Shown piece after piece: positions 43,970-53,313 of a DNA stretch of 64,000 nt. Location of the stretch: the NCBI GenBank assembly GCA_023412475.1, contig JAEYNR010000012.1, positions 1 through 64,000 of the forward strand, read 5' to 3'. The notes under the pieces were generated by a model. That model did not search any database, was not told where the DNA came from, and was given only the letters and a program-made list of their open reading frames with translations. The stretch's first letter is position 1. Each line of letters opens with the position of its first letter. The stretch comes from Fibrobacterota bacterium. Lineage in GTDB: Bacteria; Fibrobacterota; Chitinivibrionia; Chitinivibrionales; Chitinispirillaceae. The position numbers and the translations under genes are program-made.

Positions 43970-45142
43970 GTGCATAAATGTTCTCATTTCCCCCATTGTG
44001 GCGGGTGTTCTTTACTGGAAACCGGTTATCCACAGCAGCTTTCCCTGAAAAAGAAAATTCTTCAGGATTGTTTCTCTTCATCGAATGTGACAATAAAAGA
44101 TATTGTGGCAAGTCCAAGCCCCTGGTTTTATCGTCACAAGGTACAGCTTCCATTTGGCTTCGACAAAAAACAGGGCGGACTGGTTCTGGGATGCTACGGG
44201 GTTGATTCTCACAGTGTTGTAAACCAGGCCGGATGTGTTATTCAGGACAAAGATCTAACAGCAGTTGTATCGGTGATTCGTGAATGGGCAAAGAGATGTC
44301 ATCAGAGCCCTTATAATGAGCAGAGTGGAAGCGGTTTTCTGAGGCACGTGCTTTTGCGTAAAGGTGCTGGTACGGGTGAGATTCTTATAGGAATAGTGAC
44401 AAATGGAGAACAGCACCGGGGGAGCAGGCATTTATCAAATCTGTTGCTGCAACTGTTGGAAGACCGGCTTGATAAAAAAAGCCGGATTGTTGGGATAGTG
44501 CAAAATATCAATACCAGAAGGACCAATGTGGTGCTTGGAGAAAAAGAGGTAATCTGGTGGGGAAGACCTTATTTGAAAGAGGTACTGGGAACACTCAAGT
44601 TTAAGGTGGGGCTTTCCACATTTTTTCAGGTAAATCCATATCAGACACCAAATTTATATGATGAAGTGAAAAAATGGATACCGCAAGGGGCATCGGTACT
44701 TGATCTATATAGTGGAACCGGAAGTATTGCTCTGTGGGTCTCACCCGGAGCAACAGAAGTCACCGGCATAGAGGAAAACAGAGCATCGGTTGAAGCTGCA
44801 CGGTTTGCTGCAAAACTGAACCAGATTACTAATGTAAAATTTATGACAGGGGATACTGCTCAGATACTGCCTTCAATGGTTATGAAAGGTTATTCTGTGG
44901 CTGTGGTTGACCCTCCCCGTAAAGGTCTTGACAGCAATGTAGTAAAAATGATTCTGAACTCTTCGCTGGAAAAGTTGATCTATGTATCCTGTAACCCGCA
45001 GTCTCTTGCCAGGGATATCTCTGTATTCAAGGAAGGATTCCGTGTAGTTTCATTGCAGGGGTTCGATATGTTTCCTCATACAGAGCACGTGGAGTGTGTG
45101 GCTGTTTTGTCAAGAAAGCAGAGTGGTTGCAGATGCACTTAA
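43970..45142 (+). CDS. RlmD/RumA-type RNA (uracil-5-) methyltransferase
   Basis: The 390-aa enzyme uses SAM to methylate uridine at C5 in rRNA or tRNA. A [4Fe-4S] site is formed by CSHFPHCGGC near the N-terminus and a fourth Cys in QAGCVIQD. The SAM-binding core reads VLDLYSGTGSIALWV, followed by VDPPRKGLD and the catalytic-Cys motif YVSCNPQSLARD. The TRAM domain usual in RlmD is missing, as in RlmC-like and some Trm forms. Start is GTG 43970. The target base is not decided by sequence. Confidence 0.9.
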   Translation: MHKCSHFPHCGGCSLLETGYPQQLSLKKKILQDCFSSSNVTIKDIVASPSPWFYRHKVQLPFGFDKKQGGLVLGCYGVDSHSVVNQAGCVIQDKDLTAVVSVIREWAKRCHQSPYNEQSGSGFLRHVLLRKGAGTGEILIGIVTNGEQHRGSRHLSNLLLQLLEDRLDKKSRIVGIVQNINTRRTNVVLGEKEVIWWGRPYLKEVLGTLKFKVGLSTFFQVNPYQTPNLYDEVKKWIPQGASVLDLYSGTGSIALWVSPGATEVTGIEENRASVEAARFAAKLNQITNVKFMTGDTAQILPSMVMKGYSVAVVDPPRKGLDSNVVKMILNSSLEKLIYVSCNPQSLARDISVFKEGFRVVSLQGFDMFPHTEHVECVAVLSRKQSGCRCT

Positions 45143-45175
45143 ACCCAAATTGCATTCACATTTATTGCTAAGTAG

Positions 45176-45466
45176 TCAGGTAGTATACAAATCGCACTTG
45201 CACTTCTTGGGTTACTGGCTTTTGAGCAGAAAGCACTGGTCACTGCAAAGGCAGGGGCAGACCTGGATTACAAAAGTATACCAGTTATGGAACCGAACAC
45301 AGAAAGAGTCTGCTTGCTTAACTGTGGAGAGGATGGTTGAGATTCGTGTAGTTTACGTCCAAATGCAGGGATAAATCTCTTTGATGATCGTGTGCCGGTT
45401 TATCAGTGGATAAAAGCTCCCCGCAGCACCATCAGGAAACTAACCATAATCGGTTTTTTGTTATAA
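45176..45466 (+). pseudogene. Decayed reading frame with one in-frame TGA
   Basis: A frame starting after TAG 45173 runs 97 codons to TAA 45464 with only TGA 45338 inside. It begins like a signal peptide (IALALLGLLAFEQKAL) and continues ...TERVCLLNCGEDG-(TGA)-DSCSLRPNAGINLFDD. There is no start codon, so it is probably the remains of a small secreted-protein gene. Family unknown. Confidence 0.3.
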
Positions 45467-45502
45467 GTTCACTTTTTTCTGGAGACAGCGCGCGCGCTTT
45501 CA

Positions 45503-45518
45503 TGGACACCGCTTGGTG
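45503..45518. repeat. Small hairpin before the cardiolipin synthase start
   Basis: GACACC and GGTGTC pair over a 4-base loop just before the candidate start codons of the cls gene. A GCGCGCGC tract lies nearby. It might affect translation initiation. Confidence 0.35.
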
Positions 45519-45521
45519 TCA

Positions 45522-47081
45522 TACATGAAAATGTGGCTAGTAGAAATACCGATGCATTTGAAGAAACGGCTTTTCAACAGAATTCCAGTTGTAATCTTTT
45601 TGATTGCGGTTCAGATGACCTGGATCGCTTTCTTGTTGCTCAAGCTCACTGAACTTTCCTGGCCGATCACACTCTCCCTTCAGGTGATAAGTATCATAGC
45701 GCTCCTGGTGATCATCAACCGAAGAGACAACCCCGCATACAAGCTTGCCTGGGTGATACCGATTCTTGCGTTTCCCATTTTAGGCGGCTTGCTCTATCTG
45801 GTGCTTGGCGGTAAGAAACCCGCTCGAAGGATGCGGAGGTCATTAGATCAATCCTGGAAGAGAATGTCGGGGTTTCTTAGCCAGGACACCACAGTATTTG
45901 ATGAAATCGCAGCTCTATATGCAAGTGCCAGCGGACAGGCGCACTATTTATGGAACAGCGCTATTTACCCCATTTACCGCAATACCCAGACCAGGTATTA
46001 CCGCAATGGGGAAGAGATGTATCCGGAGATGCTGGAGGCACTCAGCAATGCCAAACAGTACATTTTTTTGGAGTATTTCATCATCTCACCAGGAAAAATG
46101 TGGAGCGGGATTCTTGAGATACTTAAAGAAAAGGCGGGGATGGGCGTTGATGTTCGGTTGATTTACGACGATCTTGGATGTCTCAACCGGCTTCCATATG
46201 GTTACAGGGACGAACTTGCTAAATACGGAATCAAATGTGAGGTGTTTAATCCGGTGCTTCCAGTGTTCACAACGGTTATCAATTACCGGGATCACCGTAA
46301 AATTCTGGTTGTTGATGGATGTATTGGCTTCACTGGCGGAATCAACATCTCCGATGAATACATCAATTTAGTCAGTCCGTTTGGTTACTGGAAAGATGCA
46401 GCAATTCGGCTTAAGGGTGAAGCGGTCTATAATCTGACGATAATGTTTTTGACCACGTGGCATTCGTTGCGTTGCGAAGATGAGGACATTTCGGTTTTTA
46501 AACCCTGTTTTGATCCGGAGAAAAGTCCTGACCACGACGGGTATGTCCAGCCATTTTCTGATTCCCCTCTCGATGAAGAGTATGTTGCCGAAAACGTCTA
46601 CCTCAATATCATTAACATGGCTACCAGGTATGTCTACTTTTACACACCTTACCTTATTATTGACAACGAACTGATGACCGCACTCTGTCTGGCATCAAGA
46701 CGTGGAGTGGATGTCAGGATCATGACTCCAGGAATTCCCGATAAGAAAATAGTCTTTTTCGCAACACAGTCCTGTTATATTCAGCTCATCGAGGCAGGGG
46801 TTAAAATCTATGAGTTCTCTCCCGGATTCCTCCACGCAAAGTGTTCGGTATCCGATGATAAGGTCGCTACAGTGGGAACTGCCAATCTTGACTATCGCAG
46901 CCTATATCTCAATTTCGAATGTGGTGTGTATCTTTTTAATTCATCGGCGGTAATGGAGCTTAAGAGGGATTTTCTTGATACTATGGAAAAATGCGTTTTG
47001 ATCGAGGAGCAAGCAATACAGCATAAACTTCCGGTAAGGGTGGCCCATAGCATTTTACGACTGTTTGCACCGATGCTCTAA
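45522..47081 (+). CDS. cls: Cardiolipin synthase
   Basis: The roughly 519-aa membrane phospholipase-D-type enzyme joins two phosphatidylglycerols to cardiolipin. Two N-terminal membrane helices (about 15-35 and 45-95) precede two HKD motifs, HRKILVVDG in YRDHRKILVVDGCIGFTGG and HAKCSVSDD in FLHAKCSVSDDKVATVGTAN. The start is uncertain: GTG 45513, ATG 45522, 45528 or 45549 are possible and no clear ribosome site is visible. It is a single gene, followed by repeat copy A. Confidence 0.93.
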   Translation, partial: YMKMWLVEIPMHLKKRLFNRIPVVIFLIAVQMTWIAFLLLKLTELSWPITLSLQVISIIALLVIINRRDNPAYKLAWVIPILAFPILGGLLYLVLGGKKPARRMRRSLDQSWKRMSGFLSQDTTVFDEIAALYASASGQAHYLWNSAIYPIYRNTQTRYYRNGEEMYPEMLEALSNAKQYIFLEYFIISPGKMWSGILEILKEKAGMGVDVRLIYDDLGCLNRLPYGYRDELAKYGIKCEVFNPVLPVFTTVINYRDHRKILVVDGCIGFTGGINISDEYINLVSPFGYWKDAAIRLKGEAVYNLTIMFLTTWHSLRCEDEDISVFKPCFDPEKSPDHDGYVQPFSDSPLDEEYVAENVYLNIINMATRYVYFYTPYLIIDNELMTALCLASRRGVDVRIMTPGIPDKKIVFFATQSCYIQLIEAGVKIYEFSPGFLHAKCSVSDDKVATVGTANLDYRSLYLNFECGVYLFNSSAVMELKRDFLDTMEKCVLIEEQAIQHKLPVRVAHSILRLFAPML

Positions 47082-47090
47082 ACAGAGATC

Positions 47091-47390
47091 TGAACCTCTG
47101 AACCGCATGGGGCTTTGCCCGGTGCTGAAACAATGTGCCCCTTACAGGGCTTGGATTCCGGAAAATGTTTTTATTTTTCTTTAACCGCATGCGTATCCTC
47201 ACACCCTTACCCGTAACCACACCGCATACGTAACCTCACCGCATGCGTATCCTCACCGCATGCGTATCCTCACCGCATACGTAACCTCACCGCATACGTA
47301 TCCTCACCGCATACGTATCCTCACCCAGGCCTGGAAGCCTGGGCTATTATAAGACGCTCTTTCAGAGCTAATAAGAATTCTTAACCTCTG
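47091..47390 (+). repeat. Multi-hairpin repeat, copy A (with tandem array inside)
   Basis: The element consists of a string of small hairpins: GGGGCtttGCCC, GCCCcTTACAGGGC, CCCAGGcctggaaGCCTGGG and GCTCTttcAGAGC-type. Copy B at 55382-55545 is its reverse complement, with stretches of about 28 and 52 identical bases. Copy A carries an extra tandem array between the second and third hairpins. Confidence 0.85.
47183..47325 (+). repeat. 17-bp tandem array
   Basis: About eight units ACCGCATACGTATCCTC, with variants GCATGCG and GTAACC. The core GCATACGTAT/GCATGC is itself palindromic. It is absent from copy B, so it expanded or inserted within copy A. Confidence 0.85.
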
Positions 47391-47404
47391 AAGCTTTCTT
47401 TACA

Positions 47405-49048
47405 TCAATAAAATTTAAATTTTAAAACACTGCTGTCAGGGTGCTGATTTTGATAACTCAATCTGATCCAATCGGCTGAACGAGCCTTATGCTCTATTCT
47501 TATTTCATCTATAACACCTTTTAAAAATTCATTTTCACGACCGCCAAAAAGAAGCGGAGTATCAATATTAATATGTGGGTTCATAGCAATACTTAAAGAG
47601 GAATCAACAATTTCACCATCAATATATACGCGAATTTTATCTCCATCGTAAGTACTGGTAACATAATGCCAGGTTTCAAGAGATAATGGGTACGGTATAG
47701 AATCATCGGTGTCCTGGTAAGTACCATGCCAAACAAAATCATCGGCAAAATGTTCTGCTCGAACACCATCCCATTTGGAATCGTACCAGAGAGTATAGGA
47801 AACCTCTTTTATTATAAATCTCCAATTGACACATGGACCTAAAGATGGTTTGGCCCAGCAGCTCAGTGTATAATGACCATCTAATTGTAGAAATCCTGCG
47901 TTAATTGAATCATTTATTCCATTGAACCACAAACCATTGCTGCTGATTCCGGGCACGATATTATCATCGGTTATTGAACTGCTGGGGGTTCCGTTATATC
48001 CATTGACTGTTCTATCCTTTATGGCATCTGCTCCAGAGGAAGGACTTTCGTTAAGGTGCCATACACCGGAAAAACCATTTACAGTATCGAATACAGCAGC
48101 ACCGTCAGATTGACCGATCACATCCGTTCCTCCCCATTTCATTATAAGAAACTGATCCGGTCTGTTGCCGGAAATCGTATCGATATTAACCCAGACCGCT
48201 GCAGTTTGAGAGGTTGGATCCCAAAGCTCTATCTCGTGAGGAAGAATAGTGTTGTCTGTTTTGGCAAAATGAATATCATCTCCATTTGGGTGTGCCTGAT
48301 TAAAATCGAAAGATGATCTGTCAAACCGGATTAGTAAGGGAAAATTGGTAATCAAAGAAGATGAAGAGATTTTTGATTTAGCAGAATTGAGATTTATATA
48401 TCCCGAATAAACAGAACTGCCTGAAATAGCAATGTTAAAAGTATCACCAGAGGTAATGTTAACATTTAGTACTTCCTTTGAAGGTATTTCTGATGATTCG
48501 TTTTCACTTATCGCGACATCAAGAAGACCTTCAGGCAAATCATTGAAGATAAAAGTACCGTCTTTATTTACTCTGGTAAGACGTTCGAGGCCTCTCACCT
48601 GAGCAAACAACTGTTTTTTTCCAAGACCAATCGTATCGATTGAACCATTCAGTATTGCAAACGGATAAAGTGAGTCAATTCCCAGATCTACAGTATCAGT
48701 GCTGTCAATAGAGAAAGAAAAAAGAACTGTTTTTCTTAGACCCTGTACTTCGATGCAATAAGTTCCAGGCGAAAGACCGTTTATAGTGAAACGGCCTTCC
48801 GAGTCGGTAAGTGTGTCTGTTTTAAAGATTAACATGCTTTCAGTAACTGTAGATTTACTGATATAGTCAGCGGGACGCAAGTGAACCACACAGCCTGATG
48901 CTGGTGCACCATTAGAGTGCAATATGCAGGCTGTCACCCCGTTTGTTGTTTCTGATCCCCCCTTAGATCCTGCCACATTGTCTATTGATGAACAGAAAGA
49001 GAGAAAAATCAGTACTATTAAAGATAAGTATTTAAAAAAAAAATCAAT
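47405..49048 (-). CDS. LamG/DUF2341 surface lipoprotein with broken start
   Basis: The body has a carboxypeptidase-regulatory-like domain, a second one near residues 95-170, a DUF2341 domain (YSGYINL...WVNIDT...WGGTDVIGQSDG, FSGVWHLNE) and a LamG/concanavalin-like domain to the C-terminus (HYTLSCWAKPS, WHYVTSTYDGDKIRVYIDG, GVIDEIRIEHKARSADW). These bind glycans or proteins at the cell surface. The only standard start, GTG 48976, lacks a signal. The same frame continues upstream through KYLSLIVLIFLSFC, a lipoprotein signal, to ATT 49048. A TTG at 49047, overlapping the upstream stop as TTGA after a GGGGG site, would be in frame if the T-run held 11 instead of 10 residues. Confidence 0.8.
   Translation of the reverse strand: MDFFFKYLSLIVLIFLSFCSSIDNVAGSKGGSETTNGVTACILHSNGAPASGCVVHLRPADYISKSTVTESMLIFKTDTLTDSEGRFTINGLSPGTYCIEVQGLRKTVLFSFSIDSTDTVDLGIDSLYPFAILNGSIDTIGLGKKQLFAQVRGLERLTRVNKDGTFIFNDLPEGLLDVAISENESSEIPSKEVLNVNITSGDTFNIAISGSSVYSGYINLNSAKSKISSSSLITNFPLLIRFDRSSFDFNQAHPNGDDIHFAKTDNTILPHEIELWDPTSQTAAVWVNIDTISGNRPDQFLIMKWGGTDVIGQSDGAAVFDTVNGFSGVWHLNESPSSGADAIKDRTVNGYNGTPSSSITDDNIVPGISSNGLWFNGINDSINAGFLQLDGHYTLSCWAKPSLGPCVNWRFIIKEVSYTLWYDSKWDGVRAEHFADDFVWHGTYQDTDDSIPYPLSLETWHYVTSTYDGDKIRVYIDGEIVDSSLSIAMNPHINIDTPLLFGGRENEFLKGVIDEIRIEHKARSADWIRLSYQNQHPDSSVLKFKFY
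49034..49043 (-). repeat. T10 homopolymer just after the LamG-gene start
   Basis: Ten A on the plus strand (T on the coding strand) lie directly after the overlapping TTGA start/stop. One base of slippage switches the LamG lipoprotein between in-frame and out-of-frame. Confidence 0.7.
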
Positions 49049-49868
49049 GATTTCCCCCGACTGGCTGCGATACAGGTATTACCTGAATATTAATTTGAAA
49101 CACTGTGTCTGGTTCGTAATCGTTTTTAAGAGAAAGAATTGTTTGTCTTAAATGACGAATGCGTTCACGAATTTCAGGCAGGTCCTTAGTGGAAAGGGCA
49201 ACTGTTAAAGTAGAAATGTCACGTAATTCTTTAGAATGCAGATCGAGTGCAAGAGCGGAGTTGGTGATAGTTTCTTTCTGAAAATTATGAATCGCAATCG
49301 AATGCCATCTTTCTCCACTGGTTATAAAATTGTGTTTCGGCCTGTAAATGCTATCATCGTCTTGTTCTAACAATCCAATTTTCATTAGCAGATCAATAGA
49401 TTCATGTGCTTGTTTGGCAGTAATAGCTGGCTTTAACATTGATGCCAATTTTTTATAACCACCTTTAAATTCATATATCGATAAAAGTGCGTGAATTACA
49501 CTGTGATACCATTTTTGGTAGAAAGCATATTGCCACTGCTCTATCGGTTTTGAGCCAGGTTCTCTCAGAGACATCAGTTTCTCAAAATAAAGTTTAACAT
49601 CAGAATCGCTTTTTGCCTTGTTGTAACTGACCAGAATCTCGAAATAGCGGGATTCCTGTTCTGAAAAATTGAAAAAGTTGCAGATTGTGCCAATTGATTT
49701 TTTTGCCAGATGGTGCTTTCCCTGAATAACCTTAAGAAGAAAACCTGGATCAAGTTTCAAATGATTACCAAGATACCTGAAAGAAATATGCGTATTGGCT
49801 TGTTTTTTTTCTTCATAGTAATCTCTAAGGAATTTCTGATAATCAAAATATTCAAAAATTTTTTTCAT
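49044..49868 (-). CDS. TIGR02147-family protein (predicted regulator)
   Basis: The 274-aa product begins MKKIFEYFDYQKFLRDYYEEKK and contains FRYLGNHLKLDPGFLLKVIQGKHHL, a helix-turn-helix-like segment, then FFNFSEQESRYFEILVSYNKAKS; these are the features of the TIGR02147 family, which is abundant in Fibrobacterota. ATG 49868 is chosen for the family N-terminus; the longer upstream frame is A/T-rich with no coding character. Its TGA stop overlaps the presumed TTG start of the LamG lipoprotein, so it probably controls or is coexpressed with that gene. Confidence 0.88.
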   Translation of the reverse strand: MKKIFEYFDYQKFLRDYYEEKKQANTHISFRYLGNHLKLDPGFLLKVIQGKHHLAKKSIGTICNFFNFSEQESRYFEILVSYNKAKSDSDVKLYFEKLMSLREPGSKPIEQWQYAFYQKWYHSVIHALLSIYEFKGGYKKLASMLKPAITAKQAHESIDLLMKIGLLEQDDDSIYRPKHNFITSGERWHSIAIHNFQKETITNSALALDLHSKELRDISTLTVALSTKDLPEIRERIRHLRQTILSLKNDYEPDTVFQINIQVIPVSQPVGGNH

Positions 49869-50292
49869 ATTACCTACAATATAATCAAATACTGAAAAAA
49901 AAGTATTTGAAAGAAAAGAAATGCAGAAGATTTGTACTTTTATATCATCTGAACAATAAATTGACCTTGAGATATACTGCAGCCTTGAGAAAGAGGAGGG
50001 TAGATATGTGCAGGGCATATCCGAAGATGATATATCCAAGTCTTCGAAAGTTCAAGTATACCAAGGCAGCTAAGCATATCTGTCAGGGAAAGCGGTACAC
50101 TTTGAACTGTGGTATTACACCCGTACTCTTAAAGAACTACAGAGAAAAAATCGTCCTGTTCGCTTTAATATAAAGAGATCTTTCGCTTTTCTAACAATTC
50201 ATTTCCACATCGGATATTAATTAAAATATACCTCTTGCATTTATTTGAATTTTTCAATACTGGTAATATTATTTCTTGAGACAACTGTCAGT
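49869..50292. other. Intergenic region
   Basis: Between the CBM6 remnant and the TIGR02147 start. It is A/T-rich and should include the promoter of the minus-strand TIGR02147-LamG pair. A plus-strand frame (49907-50173) shows no convincing features. Confidence 0.4.
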
Positions 50293-50516
50293 CCAGTCTA
50301 CATTAAACAGATATCCTTCTGACCCGGTAAACATCAATATCAAATCGTGGTTAGCAGTAACTTTTGTATAAGACATTCGAAGATATTATCGTCATGCCAG
50401 CCACCGGTGCTTTTTATCTCACAAGAGCCTGCAGCGGTCCGTTAAATACTATCAATTCTGACTTCGATAGTACCACCGCTGCTATTACACCCTATATGGA
50501 ATTGGACTTCCTCAGC
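50293..50516 (-). pseudogene. CBM6 domain fragment
   Basis: The minus strand reads VQFHIGCNSSGGTIEVRIDS, a stop, then AAGSCEIKSTGGW, and after a frame change HDLILMFTGSEGYLFNVDW. These are consecutive parts of a CBM6 (SSGGTIE-RLDS, GTCEI-STGGW, HDLYL-F-GS-G-LFN-DWW). It lies directly downstream of the GH5 stop in the same orientation but in broken frames. It was once part of a xylan-binding hydrolase. Confidence 0.75.
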
Positions 50517-50555
50517 ACTGTCATCATGTACAACAGGCAGTGCTGTATGCAAAAT

Positions 50556-51956
50556 CTATTTTAAAATGTAAATGTTTTTTGAAGTTGAATTATTATTAGT
50601 TTTCAATTGAAGTATGTATTCTCCTGATGATAATTTATTTGATGGAAACTTAATAATATGACTTCCTGCCGATTGGTTAAATTTTAAGATATTATAAACA
50701 TTCTTTCCCATGAGGTTGTAAATATTCAACTCAATACTGGAAGACCTTGACATCGAATAGTGTATTTTACCTGATGAAACAGTAAGATTATTAGAAACAG
50801 CTTTTCTGGTGATCACATGCTCAAACGATGTTCCATCATCTACACCTTTTATTATTCCATCAGCAATTGAAGGGAATACCCATGCTTGTGTTTTCCTGTT
50901 TATGAGTGCAAAACCACCTGACTTTTCATATCCATTGTCCCACCAAACCGGAAGCATTCCTCTTAACCTGACCTCACGGGCATAATATTCAGCATGAAAT
51001 GCTCTGTCAGAAGTGTTTGATTTATCAATAGACCCCCATTCACCAACAACAACCGGGATCCCATTTTTTACAAACTTGTTTTCTATTCTATCAAGCTCAT
51101 CAATACATTCAGATTTATCTTTATCACTGCCCCACGAAGATGTTGCACCTTCGCCTGTATTCATGGTGAAATTATATGGCCAGTAGGTATGCTGTGAGAT
51201 GATTATTCGCTTATCGTTATTAGGAATAACCAGAGCATCCTGTGCAACATCCATTGCAGTTGCAGCATGTGTTGGAATCATAATATGTCTTTTTTCGTTA
51301 TTGCCACCACTATTTCGGATGGTGTTAACAATTGCCAGGTTATAATCATTGAGGATATTTCGCGCTTCGGCTGTACCACCTGACCATTCATATTGGGTCC
51401 CATACAGGCGAGGTTCATTTAAAGTTTCAAAAATCAAATAATCACTGTAGTCCTTGAACCTCTCAGCTATCTGAGTCCAAATTTTGGTGATTTTATCTGT
51501 TACTTCATTTTGCGATGACGATGTAAGTGTTACCCATTCATCATGATGTGAATTGAGGATAGCATACATATCATTATCAAGTACGTAATTTATTACTTCT
51601 TCAACTCTGTCTATCCACTCATTGTCAATCGTAAAGGATGGAGCAGGGCCAAAATGCCCATTCCAGGTTACCGGTACCCTTACTGTTTTAAACCCTTTTG
51701 CCTTTATTGCATCGATCAATGCTTTTGTGGTCTTGGGATTTCCCCAGCAAGTCTCAGTATTTAAGCCACTCACACCGTCAGCCCAGGCATCCAACGTATT
51801 GCCAAGATTCCATCCAACTTTCATATCATATACAATCTGCATCGAAGATAGATTACGCATTACTCCTGCAGCATTGGTTGAGTTCCAAAGTGTACCTATA
51901 GAAAACAAGGTGATTAACAGATGTAACTTAAGATTGACAACGATTCTTTTTGCCAT
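50556..51956 (-). CDS. Secreted GH5 endoglucanase (cellulase)
   Basis: The 466-aa product has a signal peptide (about 1-29). The GH5 barrel covers about 35-375: MKVGWNLGNTLDAW, RVPVTWNGHF, HHDEW, acid/base Glu181 in FETLNEPRL and nucleophile Glu306 in VVVGEWGS. The pattern is that of subfamily GH5 enzymes active on cellulose or other beta-1,4-glucans. The last 75 residues are a sorting-like beta domain (IELNIYNLMGKNVYNIL...SGEYILQLKT) ending in KNIYILK. It would act outside the cell or on its surface. No terminator is evident downstream. Confidence 0.93.
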   Translation of the reverse strand: MAKRIVVNLKLHLLITLFSIGTLWNSTNAAGVMRNLSSMQIVYDMKVGWNLGNTLDAWADGVSGLNTETCWGNPKTTKALIDAIKAKGFKTVRVPVTWNGHFGPAPSFTIDNEWIDRVEEVINYVLDNDMYAILNSHHDEWVTLTSSSQNEVTDKITKIWTQIAERFKDYSDYLIFETLNEPRLYGTQYEWSGGTAEARNILNDYNLAIVNTIRNSGGNNEKRHIMIPTHAATAMDVAQDALVIPNNDKRIIISQHTYWPYNFTMNTGEGATSSWGSDKDKSECIDELDRIENKFVKNGIPVVVGEWGSIDKSNTSDRAFHAEYYAREVRLRGMLPVWWDNGYEKSGGFALINRKTQAWVFPSIADGIIKGVDDGTSFEHVITRKAVSNNLTVSSGKIHYSMSRSSSIELNIYNLMGKNVYNILKFNQSAGSHIIKFPSNKLSSGEYILQLKTNNNSTSKNIYILK

Positions 51957-53124
51957 TTTATTGTCCTTATTCGAATGAAATTAATTCAACTATCTAAAAT
52001 AGAAAAAAACGTGATAATATTTAAGTTAGAAAAGGTTTTAATCAATACCAACTCTTAATATTGGTAATTTTTTACAATTTACTAAAAATTTATTAAAAAT
52101 CATAACGTTTTTCTCCGGTTTTATTTTAAATGACTGGACCTCTTCTGGGTATTATATGACACACTGCTCCAATTAGCCTAAAAACGAGGAAATAATATTT
52201 TTGTGTAGAACTAAATTTCAACATTTTTTAATAAATACCGATGATTCGGGCACTATATGGACAACCCTTCCAGGGATTATCAACAAGAAACCACTGGGTT
52301 TGCCAGAGGAGTAAAACAGCAAATTAGAACGTATAACGCTCTTCAAGTTTTTCTGATCCGCACCACAGCGGTACAATGTAACAAAGCGGCACTCGCTTTG
52401 GATTCATAAAGCTCTCAGGAGCAGTTGCGATAAAAACAAAATTTCCTCCTCTGCTGGTAGAATTAGACTTATTCAATTCTTATTGTTTTGGTTAAGTACA
52501 ATTCAGCTCCTTATTAAACTCGTTTCTTTAGCTACCATAAAAGGGCCGGCTCCTTCTGTCGTACACCAGTAAGACCTATAACGGCACACCAGCCGTTGTG
52601 TTTCGTATAGGGGCATTATCCCATAAGGAGGGCAATGACTTGAGCCAAATCATAACACTGTTGTGAAAGGAGTTTCAGCAAAAAAATTCTTAATAAATGA
52701 AATATGCGATAATTGGTGAATAAAGATTTTCTCAATAATAATAGTGTTCACTTTTATATAGAACCACAATGCGTATAGAATCAATATGATAAAAAAAAAG
52801 ATCTCATAATTGAAGAAATGTATGAGTGATTTGATGATCTCGATTAATAAAAAAATGCCTATATTAATTGATAATGAATGGTTTAAAAAATGTATATCGC
52901 TTGAACATCTAATGTACGATCAGGAGGGAGAATATTAAAAGTAATAGATTTGTAAAATTATCTGAAAAAGATTCAGGCATTTATAAAACTATTGGTAGAA
53001 AGAAATATCAAATTGAAAGCTATACCTGCACTATTTATATTGTTTTATACAAGTTTTGTATGTATCTACCATGGCAGATAACCGATTATTTAAAATTTTA
53101 ACCGGTAAAAATTATCCATATAGA
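51957..53124. other. Long intergenic region
   Basis: About 1.2 kb with no supported gene. It probably contains the GH5 promoter. Short open frames occur near 52.2-52.7 kb but match nothing I recognise. Confidence 0.45.
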
Positions 53125-53313
53125 CAGGCTGCCTAAATCCTTATGGTACTGTTCATGCAGAAACAATACACTGGGGTGGCCGGTATCGAAACAGAAGTTT
53201 ATTCTGATGAAAGCGTATTATACTTTCATTCCGACAACACTTATCTAATCGAAGACTATGAACTATCAACATCTAATCAGAAGGAATTCCAAATCACAAA
53301 AATTAAATCCTAA
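53125..53313 (+). pseudogene. GH43-CBM6 gene fragment
   Basis: One frame reads LNPYGTVHAETIHWGG and, after a one- or two-base shift, the next reads GIETEVYSDESVLYFHSDNT and runs to TAA 53311. The intact neighbour has LNPYDTIQAETINIQSGIKT at the junction of its GH43 and CBM6 domains, so this is the same junction from another copy. The catalytic part upstream is lost or unrecognisable. It lies about 300 bases before the intact GH43 gene, on the same strand. Confidence 0.75.

Noticed and set aside
47183..47325. CRISPR array or origin iterons
   Set aside because: Units of 17 bp abut directly without spacers, and no replication initiator gene or DnaA-box cluster is nearby.
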